Of a stretch of DNA of 64,000 bases, positions 17,143 through 25,317 are shown piece after piece. The notes under the pieces are model-generated. The model searched no databases. It was given only the letters and a program-made list of their open reading frames with translations, and had not been told where the DNA came from. Within the stretch, counting starts at the first letter, position 1. Each line of letters begins with the position of its first letter. The stretch comes from Phycisphaerae bacterium (GTDB taxonomy: Bacteria > Planctomycetota > Phycisphaerae > UBA1845 > UTPLA1): positions 372,001 through 436,000 of the forward strand of contig JAHBXN010000001.1 in the NCBI GenBank assembly GCA_019636475.1, in the 5' to 3' direction. Both the position numbers and the translations under genes were made by a program.

Positions 17143-18288
17143 ATGTTCACCGGAATTCTTATCACAATCCTCTCGTCAACATGGTCGGGGCCGGTTGCCC
17201 AGGTACAACCCGATCAGCCCGCGCAGCAGGATGAGAATCGACGCGAGAATCGTCGCCAGCGAGGAGATCGTCGCGGCGGCAATCGGGAAGGGCGCGGTGA
17301 TCGCGGGTTCGGCCGCGGCGGACCGCCGGACTTTCGTAATATATCCCCCGAAGAGCGTCGGCGCATGCGCGACGAACGCATGCTGGATATGACCGCTCGC
17401 ACATATGACCTCACAGAGGATCAGAAATCGCTCGTACGCAGCGAGATGCAGAAAATGCGCGACGAACGCAAGATGCTCATGGGGGCGGACTATGAGCGAT
17501 ATGAACAACTTCGCGAGCAGATGTTCAGCTTCTGGCAGAATCGTGACGGCGGTGACCGCGGAGGACGCGGCGGGCCGGATTGGGAGCGAATGCGCAACGA
17601 TCCCGAATTCACGAAGATTCGAGACGAGATTCGAACGCTCGACCAGAAGTATCCTTTCGATTTTCAGGCAGCCATACAGCGCGTCGAGAGCCTGCTTCCG
17701 CCGGACCAGGCAGCGAAGGGCCGTCAGCGATTTGAGGAGCGACGGCAAAGCTGGGATGCACGACGGCAAGAGCGAGAGACTGAGATTCGCGACGAAATGC
17801 AAAAGGCCATACAGCAATATCAGGAAGCTGCGGCGCGAGGCGACACTGACGCCGTCCGCAAGATTCTGGACGATGCGGATCAGCGGATCGAGCGGCAGTG
17901 GATGTCCGACGATCTGAAGCGGCAACTTCGCGATCAGGTCAATGCAGCGCGAGCGCAGTCTGGCGTAAATCTGCCCAAGCCCGTCGAGGCCGCTGAGCAT
18001 CCCTGGGAGAAACTGGTCCGCGAGTTCACAGCTCAGTACAGGCTCTCGGCTAACCAGCAATCGGCCGCCTCGGCCATCCTTAAAGACGTCCGCAATCGGG
18101 CAAGCCAGGTGGAACTGGCGAATTCCGCCAAGATCGCCGCCGCCAAGGAAATCACTGACTCAAAGGAGCGTGAGGCGAAGCTGAAGGAATTGAACGCTCC
18201 GATCGTCAAACTGGAAGAAGAGCTGAAAATCCGACTCGACGGTGTCTTGACCGCTGAACAGCGAAGCAAGTCGCGCAAGGCAATCTGA
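17143..18288 (+). CDS. Secreted Arg-rich protein of the same paralogous family (member B)
   Basis: A 381-residue protein with a short signal-like start (FTGILITILSSTWSGPVAQ). Residues 25-65 are a strongly basic Gln/Arg/Gly-rich stretch (NRRENRRQRGDRRGGNREGR). A long helical region follows with YDLTEDQKSLVRSEMQKM (an LTxxQ-type motif) near residue 90 and many charged coiled-coil-like segments. The last 95 residues repeat the W-E-K-L-V-x2-F module of member A, ending in GVLTAEQRSK. GAGGAAG lies 5-11 nt before the ATG. Members A and B are neighbours in the same direction, suggesting tandem duplication followed by divergence of the N-terminal parts. Function unknown; a periplasmic helical chaperone-like role is only a guess. 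Confidence 0.75.
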   Translation: MFTGILITILSSTWSGPVAQVQPDQPAQQDENRRENRRQRGDRRGGNREGRGDRGFGRGGPPDFRNISPEERRRMRDERMLDMTARTYDLTEDQKSLVRSEMQKMRDERKMLMGADYERYEQLREQMFSFWQNRDGGDRGGRGGPDWERMRNDPEFTKIRDEIRTLDQKYPFDFQAAIQRVESLLPPDQAAKGRQRFEERRQSWDARRQERETEIRDEMQKAIQQYQEAAARGDTDAVRKILDDADQRIERQWMSDDLKRQLRDQVNAARAQSGVNLPKPVEAAEHPWEKLVREFTAQYRLSANQQSAASAILKDVRNRASQVELANSAKIAAAKEITDSKEREAKLKELNAPIVKLEEELKIRLDGVLTAEQRSKSRKAI

Positions 18289-18488
18289 TACTCAAATTCG
18301 TCCCGCGCCAGATCGGCCGCCGCCATCGTCGGGACCTTGCCCACGCGACCGCTTTCGCGCTGGCATTTAGGCGTTGATTGCGACACACGGGTGTCAGAGA
18401 ATCTCTCACCCGCGCCTGAGCGGTGTCATGGCCTGCGTCGATCAAGCCTCCTAACCTCATGGGTCGCAACTCATTGCGCCGATTCTGA

Positions 18489-18517
18489 TTGACTCATCGC
18501 CTTACTGGAGATACATT
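18489..18517 (+). promoter_or_regulatory. Sigma-70-type promoter for the gene at 18575
   Basis: -35 TTGACT (18489-18494, 5 of 6), 17-base spacer, -10 TACATT (18512-18517, 4 of 6). The expected start near 18524 gives a leader of about 50 bases to the ATG. The rest of the 286-base gap holds only a small stem (GGGTG/CACCC) at about 18389-18411. Confidence 0.5.
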
Positions 18518-18574
18518 CTAGGTAGGATCAGGACGAGGCCGTCGCATCTCGTCGCAGCAGAAACGGGGCTTGTC

Positions 18575-19624
18575 ATGTCTGAAGTCCCCCAGCGTTTCGA
18601 CCACATTCGTAAATCGGCCAGGTTGGGGCGTTTGCTCGTGTTTTGCGGCGCCGGCCTGATTGTTCTGGTTGCCGCCTATCGGTTGGCGGGCGACGCCGCG
18701 CCATGGCCGTGGATCGGCAGAAACGTGTTCCCGCTTCTACTTATCGCCGGCGTCTGTCTCGTCGCAGCGGCGTTCATCTGCCTTTGGAATGTGTTGAGCC
18801 TTCTGCTGAAGCTTGAAGGGAATTCCTTCCGCAGCTACGGCGTCCTTCGCGATATTCAAAGCGCGATTGAGAAGAGCGACGAGTCGCTTCGCATCGTTGC
18901 CGAAAACTCACAAATGTCGGATGCGGTGCGAGCCATCACGCACCGCGCCCGGGAGCGCACGGCGTTGCGCATGGCCATCAATGAGGAGATCATTCGCGGC
19001 GACTGGGAAGCGGCCTACGCATTGGTCGATCAGCTTCAGCAACGGCACGGCTATACCAACGAAGCGTCCCGACTGCGGATCGAAGTGGATCGCTCAAGGA
19101 AGCTGGACAGCGTCGAGAAGTTGCATGAAACGATCGAAAAGGTCAAACAGTTCATGCAGAACCATGACTGGGAGCGGGCTCGACGTGGGATGGATCGTCT
19201 GATGGCCGAGAATCCGACCCATGCGGAAGTGCTGGAACTGCCCAAGTACTACACTCGGATGCGAAACGATCATAAGCGGCGGTTGCTTAAGGAATGGGAC
19301 GTTGCCGTACAGCGCAATGAAGTGGACCGCGGCATTGCCCTCCTCAAGGAATTGGATCAGTATCTCACGCCCAATGAGGCCGCCGCACTCGAGGAATCAG
19401 CTCGCGGTGTCTTCCGAGCCAAACTGCACAACCTGGGCGTTCGATTTTCGCTTGCCGTATCGGGGCACGAATGGAAAGAGGCGATCGAGGCGGGCGAGTC
19501 AATCATTCAGGAGTTTCCGAATTCCCGAATGGCTGCCGAAGTTCGCGATCGAATGCATCTGCTGACGAAGCGTGCCGAGCAAGGCGAGCAGCCGGAAGTT
19601 GCAGTCGAGGTCGCCGCCGAATAG
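18575..19624 (+). CDS. Membrane protein with TPR-like helical cytoplasmic domain
   Basis: A 349-residue protein I cannot name. Two membrane helices lie at the N-terminus (LGRLLVFCGAGLIVLVAAY and VFPLLLIAGVCLVAAAFICL, residues about 20-75), forming a hairpin that places the rest on one side. The remaining 270 residues are all helical, charged and repeat-like, with pairs such as IRGDWEAAYALVDQLQQRHG, NHDWERARRGMDRLMAENP and SGHEWKEAIEAGESIIQEFP. Each resembles one tetratricopeptide unit of about 34 residues. This suggests a protein-interaction scaffold at the inner membrane. It has its own promoter candidate and precedes the thioredoxin-fold lipoprotein gene by 145 bases. Confidence 0.7.
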   Translation: MSEVPQRFDHIRKSARLGRLLVFCGAGLIVLVAAYRLAGDAAPWPWIGRNVFPLLLIAGVCLVAAAFICLWNVLSLLLKLEGNSFRSYGVLRDIQSAIEKSDESLRIVAENSQMSDAVRAITHRARERTALRMAINEEIIRGDWEAAYALVDQLQQRHGYTNEASRLRIEVDRSRKLDSVEKLHETIEKVKQFMQNHDWERARRGMDRLMAENPTHAEVLELPKYYTRMRNDHKRRLLKEWDVAVQRNEVDRGIALLKELDQYLTPNEAAALEESARGVFRAKLHNLGVRFSLAVSGHEWKEAIEAGESIIQEFPNSRMAAEVRDRMHLLTKRAEQGEQPEVAVEVAAE

Positions 19625-19769
19625 ACGATGTGAGTCGCCGTCGATACACTCATTGCCCGGCACGGTTCTCGGATGAATTCCAGCGGTGAACCGACTCCCC
19701 GCTGGAGGCCGGGGCGCGAAGCGGCACCCCGCATTTTCGAGCCCGCCCACGACACGGAGGTCAGAGACG

Positions 19770-20975
19770 ATGGCGCACGAACGAAACCGACAATTGTCCC
19801 CTTCCACAATCAACCTTCAGCGACCGAGCCGATTAGGTGCCTCGGTGATGACACTCCTGCTCATGGCCTTCGCGGCCGTCGGCCCGGTGGGTTGCCAAAG
19901 CTCAGGTTCCGCGGGCAGAACGGTCGAAGCCTCGAACGATTCGATCTATCGCTACTCCGCATATCGCTATCAATATCCCCCGACGCCTCCGGTGATGGAT
20001 GCCTCGAGCCTGCGGGAATTCGTCGATCAGTATCGCCACCAGACCGTCGTGCTGGAGTTCTGGGCGTCCTGGTCGCCGACGAGCCGGTCTGATCTCTCGC
20101 CACTGGCGGATTTTCAGGAGGAGACATACGCCGACGGTGTCCGCGTGATCGCATGCACGTTTGATCCATCGGATGAATGGGCATCGCGCGTCGTTCCGAT
20201 CCTCCAGAGCGCGCGAGCCAATTATCCCTGCGTCGTCATCCCTCGCTCCGCGCGATTGGACATCGGTCGATGGCTGGATGAGAGCTGGCAGTTCGACCTG
20301 CCCGCCCGCTTCGTACTCGATTCCGACGGTCGCGTGGCCTTCAAGGCAATCGGCGGCGAGACCTTTCATGCCGCGCTGGAGGAGGCGAGATCACTGACCG
20401 GCGATCGGACTCCGAATGCCAAGAGGGTGTCCGTCACCGACGACAAGAACTCACCCTCATCGATCCGGACCGTCGCCGCACGCGAACCGATGGCCGGGAT
20501 CGGGCCCGTGTCGCTACGCGTCCGATTGATCAACGTGTCGACCGGGGAGGCGGAGTCGCTCCCAATCGTCACGTCTCCCGGAGATGATCCAGATCTGCTG
20601 GCTTCGGAACTCGTTTCGTACATGGCCGATCGATTGGACCGTACAAATAATCAGCGAATCGCCGTGCTGCCGTTCGCGCCGACAAACCGAAGGACCGCGG
20701 CATCCGAGTATGGCCGTCAGACCGCGGCACGAGTCGAAGCGGGACTGCGCCGAAAAGGGTTCTACGATCTCATTGGCCCGTCTGCCGCGCAAAGCATGGT
20801 CGATGACTTGGGATTGTCGGCGTTATCCATCGACTACGATCCGACGATCGCCCGCCGCCGACTCGGAGCTGACTTCCTGGTGATCGGCTGGATCAAGGGA
20901 GCGCCAATTGAGGAACCCGATCACTCCGGCAGCATTGCGATCGACTCTTCCGAGGAGAACCCTGGCGCAGACTAG
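19770..20975 (+). CDS. Thioredoxin-fold lipoprotein lacking the redox cysteines, with C-terminal FlgO/CsgG-like domain
   Basis: A 401-residue probable lipoprotein. The signal helix (VMTLLLMAFAAVGPVGC) ends in Cys42, though the lipobox is imperfect (Pro at -3). Residues 75-220 have the TlpA/thioredoxin layout: VVLEFWASWSPTSRSD, VRVIACTFDP, and a strand with FDLPARFVLDSDGRVAFKAIGG (cis-Pro loop). The CxxC site is replaced by Ser102-Pro-Thr-Ser105, so disulfide chemistry is not expected. Residues 300-385 form a second domain, RIAVLPFAPTNRRTAASEYG, then FYDLIGPSAAQSMVDDLG and GADFLVIGWIKG. It resembles the FlgO, LpoB or CsgG type of outer-membrane lipoprotein domain. GGAGG 9 nt upstream sets the start. 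Probably a periplasmic binding or assembly protein. Confidence 0.75.
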   Translation: MAHERNRQLSPSTINLQRPSRLGASVMTLLLMAFAAVGPVGCQSSGSAGRTVEASNDSIYRYSAYRYQYPPTPPVMDASSLREFVDQYRHQTVVLEFWASWSPTSRSDLSPLADFQEETYADGVRVIACTFDPSDEWASRVVPILQSARANYPCVVIPRSARLDIGRWLDESWQFDLPARFVLDSDGRVAFKAIGGETFHAALEEARSLTGDRTPNAKRVSVTDDKNSPSSIRTVAAREPMAGIGPVSLRVRLINVSTGEAESLPIVTSPGDDPDLLASELVSYMADRLDRTNNQRIAVLPFAPTNRRTAASEYGRQTAARVEAGLRRKGFYDLIGPSAAQSMVDDLGLSALSIDYDPTIARRRLGADFLVIGWIKGAPIEEPDHSGSIAIDSSEENPGAD

Positions 20976-21578
20976 TCCCACGGCGCGGATTTCCAAGGCG
21001 GAGGACGACCATTCACCTAAGCAGGCTAACGAGCTCCGCTGGTTGAGTCGGCGGACGTTGCTGTGGACAAGTCCGTATGGGCTTACCCTACAAACTCGTC
21101 CAGATGCGCCGAAAGCGCTGTTACTTGGCCGCACATTCCCGCGTTGTCGTACTAACTCGCGAGATCAAGTTCCGTCGATAGCCGTCTTCGAGAGGAACGC
21201 ATCCGGGGATTCGCCTTCTCGTATGCGCGACGCCGCCATTTGGCAGCGCGTGATACTCGAATCATAATCAAGGCGCTTGCAGGCAAAATTCGCTCCTGCG
21301 TGTGCAAAGACTCGGGACCGCTTCAATTCCCATCATAGACATCGAGTTTGGGGATTCCTCGACTGACTCTCTTGCGGCATGAAGCTACTCGAAAAGTCGG
21401 ATATCGATTTGAGGCCTGTGGGCGTATAATGACTTCCGGCATGAATCGACGAACCTGCGACAGAAGCGCACAGGGGACTTGCCTGTCCATTGGGCGGCCG
21501 CCGACTGAATCCTGGCATTCCGATTTTCGATCCAGGCGCCGCAGCGTGGAGTAGTAAGTTCTTGGTTGATTGCCCGTA
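20976..21578. other. 603-base intergenic region without a supported gene
   Basis: No frame here has a credible start, composition or motif. The only signal is TATAAT at 21425-21430, preceded by GCG, about 150 bases before the tRNA-Ser gene; its -35 is poor. Short frames reading through or against the tRNA are artefacts. Confidence 0.5.
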
Positions 21579-21665
21579 GGAGAGGTGTCCGAGTGGCTGA
21601 AGGAGACGGTTTTGAAAACCGTTGAGGTCGTAAGGCCTCCGGGGGTTCGAATCCCTCCCTCTCCG
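21579..21665 (+). tRNA. tRNA-Ser (anticodon UGA)
   Basis: An 87-base cloverleaf. The acceptor stem GGAGAGG pairs with CCTCTCC, with discriminator G. The D arm contains GTGGCTGAAGG, the anticodon stem is ACGGT/ACCGT with loop TTTGAAA (anticodon TGA, reading UCA and related codons), and there is a long variable arm (GAGG...CCTC). The T arm holds GTTCGAATC. The long variable arm is specific to class II tRNAs and together with the anticodon fixes serine. CCA is not encoded. A decayed integrase lies directly downstream. Confidence 0.97.
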
Positions 21666-21960
21666 TTTCAATTTGCAGGCTGTTCACAAACTCTTGAAAC
21701 TCTCGCACTTGCGAAAGTTTCTCGATTGTTGACTGCCCGACTGCCCTCAAACTGCCCTCAAAGTTCGAACCGACGTTGCCCGCCATTTCCGATTTTTCAC
21801 TGTTCAACGCGCCTGATTCTTCGTTCTTCATCGTGCCGGCTTCTCGATGGCTGAATCCGTTCCCGCCGGCGAGTGCGAGCATCGCCTGTTGGCTGTCGTC
21901 GTCGTGCAGGTGGTAGTAGAGGTCGAGCATGTCGGACGACGAGTGCTCGCGGTCCATCAC
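21666..21960 (-). pseudogene. Remnant of a tyrosine recombinase (integrase) C-terminus beside tRNA-Ser
   Basis: On the minus strand, the frame entering at 21960 reads MDREHSSSDMLDLYYHLHDD and then SQQAMLALAGG. This resembles the end of XerC/phage-type integrases (the region H-S-S-x-M-T-x-x-Y-Y-H-L that holds the catalytic tyrosine). The part upstream of this, with the R-H-R residues, is missing: an in-frame stop precedes it and the next 100 bases do not continue it. The tail then runs without a stop into the antisense of the tRNA. A tandem 11-base repeat, CTGCCCTCAAA twice at 21741-21762, lies within it. Position and orientation fit an old element integrated at the tRNA 3' end. No matching att repeat was found. 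Confidence 0.45.
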
Positions 21961-22066
21961 TGTTGACCTACTGGTGCATCACAACGAAAACGTCGGCCGC
22001 TTGCCGGCCGATCTGCTTCAGATGTGACGAGATATCAAATAACGTGGAAGGAAGTTGCAGGCCGGA

Positions 22067-22801
22067 TCATCTCGACGCCGCCTCACCGGGCAGCGCCGAC
22101 GGCTGCGAAGCCGGACCGCGTTCACCCAACAGCCTCAGATTCAGTCCGCCGGCCGCATCCAACGCAACTTCCCAAACCTGGCCTGGGCGCATCGGAGCCG
22201 ACGGCGCCTCGCACTGCGCCACACGAATGCCGTACTGCTTCGCCAAATCGGGGCGATCAACAAACTCCCAGAAACGCTTCCAGAGTGCGGCCTCAGCCTG
22301 CGTATGGGTACCGGCTTCGCCGCGAAGGGTTGGTGCCGTCTGATCAAGCGGATGCCCCGAAACAGGTGATTGTCCATCTCCGAAAGCGCGTCGGAACATC
22401 GCCAGGTTGGTCGTGGGCTCGCCCGATGCCCGCCCGATCAGGTCGTAATCGAACTTAAGCACCAGCGCTTCAAAGTAGACCTGCGTTCCCCGGATTCCGA
22501 TCACCTCGACCGGCCCGAGCACACCGTCCGCGCCAATCTGCTGCCAATGCAACAAGGTCATGGGCCCGTCACGGGCATCCAGATGCTGCTCAGTGACGGT
22601 AACCTGGGCAACCCGCCGTGAAGCCGTGATGCGCTCGGCGAACAGCAGCATCTCCGCCTTCTCGCGTTCCAGATCCGCGATGCGTGACTGCAACTCACGA
22701 ATCTTGAACACTGAGAAATAGTCAGTCGTCACGATCGACGCCAACAACAGCGCGAACGCGCCAAACGTGAACTTCAGAAATCGAATCTTCGGCAGGACCA
22801 T
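22067..22801 (-). CDS. Hypothetical single-pass membrane protein with coiled coil
   Basis: A 244-residue protein that I do not recognise. One N-terminal helix (FGAFALLLASIVTTDYFSVF) is followed at once by a short predicted coiled coil (IRELQSRIADLEREKAEMLLFAERI written as two heptad runs). A beta-rich domain of about 140 residues comes next, including VTVTEQHLDAR, LLHWQQIGADG and VYFEALVLKFDYDLI. The layout (helix, coiled coil, beta domain) resembles inner-membrane-anchored periplasmic proteins of the MreC or divisome type, but no family motif is present. GAGGCGG lies about 8 nt upstream of the ATG. It stands alone between the integrase remnant and an exported methyltransferase. Confidence 0.65.
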   Translation of the reverse strand: MVLPKIRFLKFTFGAFALLLASIVTTDYFSVFKIRELQSRIADLEREKAEMLLFAERITASRRVAQVTVTEQHLDARDGPMTLLHWQQIGADGVLGPVEVIGIRGTQVYFEALVLKFDYDLIGRASGEPTTNLAMFRRAFGDGQSPVSGHPLDQTAPTLRGEAGTHTQAEAALWKRFWEFVDRPDLAKQYGIRVAQCEAPSAPMRPGQVWEVALDAAGGLNLRLLGERGPASQPSALPGEAASR

Positions 22802-22938
22802 TCGCGACCGCCTCGTGCCCTAACTCTGCATACTACGCTAACATCGGTCCGACGATCCGCTTTCGGCACGGCGAATCTGAGATCCCGCATCGACGTCCGA
22901 GAAACTCCCCTCAGGCAACGGCGCATCGGTCCGCGACG

Positions 22939-23658
22939 TCAAAGCCTTCGAAATCGAATCATGTAATTCTCTTTCAGACACGACATGTCACTTCCCAGCG
23001 GCTCGGATCTGAAACCGACCGATTCGACCTCCTCGCGAACGACCGACTCCCCAGCGCGGACGTGCTCCAAAATCCAGTCGCGGCTTTGACCTTCAATGCG
23101 GATGAAATCCACAATAAAAACCTGGCCCCCGGGCTTCAACGCACGATGAAGCGAACGCATCGTACTCTTGGGAAACTCAAAGTGATGATATGTGTCGCAG
23201 ATGAATGCCACATCGACACTCCTGGGCGGCAGCTCCACGGAATTCGCTTTGCACAGGACGGTCTGGATGTTCGTCAGCCCCTTACTCCTGGCACCAGCCT
23301 CGATGTGAGCGACGAACTCATCGGAAATGTCCACGGCAAACACGCGACCCCGGGGCCCCACCTGCTCGCCGAAAAGGAAGGAATAGAATCCGGTTCCCGC
23401 ACCAATGTCCGCAACCGACATGCCGGGCTTGAGCCCCATCGCCGCGACAATCCGGTCGCGATACGCGTAGGTCTCTCGGCTTTCGCCCTCGAACCGCTCC
23501 ACCCACTGCTGCACGTCCACCTTGCCCTCGAATTCCTTATTCACACCCGGCCGAACGCTCTGCTCGGGCTTAGCGCAGCCGACAGCGACAATCGCCATCG
23601 ACATGGCCGCCCAGGCGTTTCGAGCCCACACTCCACAAATTGATCGCCGAATCGTCAC
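22939..23658 (-). CDS. Exported class I SAM-dependent methyltransferase (probable lipoprotein)
   Basis: A 239-residue protein (from the chosen start). The methyltransferase core is complete: motif I VADIGAGTGFYSFLF, motif II VFAVDISDEFVAHIE, IQTVLCKANSVELPPRSVDVAFICDTYHHF, and LKPGGQVFIVDFIR. Before it is a signal sequence with a lipobox-like end, AMSMAIVAVGCAKPE. GTG 23658 is taken because GAGGG lies 7 nt upstream; the frame is also open to 23754 with an ATG at 23691. An exported methyltransferase is odd because S-adenosylmethionine is a cytoplasmic cofactor, though similar signal-bearing proteins occur in other bacteria. Substrate unknown. Confidence 0.82.
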   Translation of the reverse strand: MTIRRSICGVWARNAWAAMSMAIVAVGCAKPEQSVRPGVNKEFEGKVDVQQWVERFEGESRETYAYRDRIVAAMGLKPGMSVADIGAGTGFYSFLFGEQVGPRGRVFAVDISDEFVAHIEAGARSKGLTNIQTVLCKANSVELPPRSVDVAFICDTYHHFEFPKSTMRSLHRALKPGGQVFIVDFIRIEGQSRDWILEHVRAGESVVREEVESVGFRSEPLGSDMSCLKENYMIRFRRL

Positions 23659-23997
23659 GGTATCGCCCTCGCACAATTCCGAAAGACCCATTTCCCCGAT
23701 GATTCTCAAGCATATCCCCCCCTTCGTCCATAATCCTATCCGGGCGGCCCACAACCCGACGCGGCGCGTGAACCGCCTGCCGAGACGCCGTTCACTCAGG
23801 AATCAGAAGCGTTGACACCAGCCGGGGCGAATCGAATGGCCCGGAAAAGCACCGCAAATTACAATCCGTCCCGGTCGGAAATCTCCTGCTGTTACCACCG
23901 CCGATAGCACCTGCCGCTGCGGTGTGGTGCGATTGCTCAAAAGCAAACCGCCCCCAATGCAATCAGGCCGCCGCGGAAATCGAGAGAGGAACTTCAA

Positions 23998-25248
23998 ATG
24001 AACGCCAATCATCTCAGTGCCGCGAGCGCCGTCGGCCTCCTGCTTATCACCCTTCCCGCGTCGCCCTCATTGGCTCAGTGCCGGCAATTCGGCGGCGCGA
24101 AGCAGGATTTCAAGGTGGAATGCCGCAAGCTGGCTTATGACTGGCCCGACGGCGGCCCGCCAATCCTGTGGTCCCGCGATCTGGGCGAGGGGTACACGGC
24201 TGTGCTTGCGGATAACGATATGCTGTACGCGACATACCGCAAGGCCGGCCGTGATCATCTCGCCGCCCTCAAAGCGAAGAACGGCGAGACAACCTGGGAT
24301 TTCGAATTCGACGCTCCCGCCCATCCGAAGCATGTCATTGAATTCAACGCCGGGCCGCGCGCCACGCCGACTCTCGACGACGGCCGGCTATACTTCATCA
24401 ACTGCGGCGCTGTCTTCCACTGTGTGGATGCAAGCAGCGGCAAGGTAATCTGGCGGCACGATCTCTGGACGGAGTTCAAGGACGCCACTTTTCTCAACCA
24501 CGGATACTCCGCCAGTCCGTTCGTTTACAAAGACACGGTGATTGCGGTCGTCGGCGGCAGGGGGCACAGCGTTGTCGCCTTCGACGCAAAGTCAGGCGAT
24601 ATCAGGTGGCAGAAGCACGATTTTGATGCCAGCTATGCGACACCGAAGCTCATCGATCTCGACGGGCGCCCGCAGCTTCTCTGCTTCATGGCAAAGGAAT
24701 TGATTGCCATCGATCCCGCAAACGGCAACCTTCTCTGGGAATTCAAGCACGGCAACGGTTACGGCCAGAACATCTCGATGCCGGTCTGGGGTGACGACCA
24801 TATTCTGTTCATCTCTTCGATCGAGCAAGGCGGAACGAGGGCGCTGAAGCTGACACTGAAAGGCGACAAAACCGAAGTCGAGGAACTGTGGCACAACCGC
24901 CGCGTCCGAATCCACCACCAGAACGCCATTCGGATCGGCAATCATGTTTACGCGTCCACGGGCGATCCCAACATCTGGCAGGCGATCGATATCCGCACCG
25001 GTGAGGTCTGCTGGCGCGAACGCGGCTTCGCAAAATCGAACGCAATCTATGCCGACGGCCAGTTCATCGTGATCGACGAGGAAGGTTATCTCGGACTGGC
25101 CACCGCCTGTCCGGAGTTCTTTGAAATTCGCGAGAAAGTGCCGCTGCTCGGGTCGCACGCATGGACCGTCCCTACCCTCGCGGGCACGACATTGTATGTG
25201 CGCGATAATGAAAAGCTGGTCGCTGTGGATCTTTCGGCCAAGTCGTAA
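23998..25248 (+). CDS. Secreted PQQ-like beta-propeller protein
   Basis: A 416-residue exported protein. Signal peptide: SAASAVGLLLITLPASPSLAQ. The rest is a beta-propeller of PQQ-type repeats, each with the pattern AL-x-A-x-x-G-x-x-x-W: LAALKAKNGETTWDFEF, FHCVDASSGKVIWRHD, VVAFDAKSGDIRWQKHD, LIAIDPANGNLLWEFKH, WQAIDIRTGEVCWRERG. Propellers of this kind in planctomycetes are mostly binding or assembly proteins (BamB-like) rather than true quinoprotein dehydrogenases; no dehydrogenase Cys-Cys pair is evident. GAGAGGA lies 6-12 nt before the ATG. The gene is divergent from the methyltransferase. Confidence 0.88.
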   Translation: MNANHLSAASAVGLLLITLPASPSLAQCRQFGGAKQDFKVECRKLAYDWPDGGPPILWSRDLGEGYTAVLADNDMLYATYRKAGRDHLAALKAKNGETTWDFEFDAPAHPKHVIEFNAGPRATPTLDDGRLYFINCGAVFHCVDASSGKVIWRHDLWTEFKDATFLNHGYSASPFVYKDTVIAVVGGRGHSVVAFDAKSGDIRWQKHDFDASYATPKLIDLDGRPQLLCFMAKELIAIDPANGNLLWEFKHGNGYGQNISMPVWGDDHILFISSIEQGGTRALKLTLKGDKTEVEELWHNRRVRIHHQNAIRIGNHVYASTGDPNIWQAIDIRTGEVCWRERGFAKSNAIYADGQFIVIDEEGYLGLATACPEFFEIREKVPLLGSHAWTVPTLAGTTLYVRDNEKLVAVDLSAKS

Positions 25249-25317
25249 CAGGCCGAACCGCGGGCGTTTAACGATGGCTTGCTCCCGCGAGCCGCTCAAC
25301 TAACATGCCACGCACCG

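Noticed and set aside
21570-21854. Plus-strand frame starting MPVGEVSEWLKETV
   Set aside because: It is a translation of the tRNA-Ser gene itself, a common false annotation.
21666-22066. Complete integrated mobile element at tRNA-Ser
   Set aside because: Only a short integrase-like tail is left; no duplicate of the tRNA 3' end and no cargo genes were found in the window.
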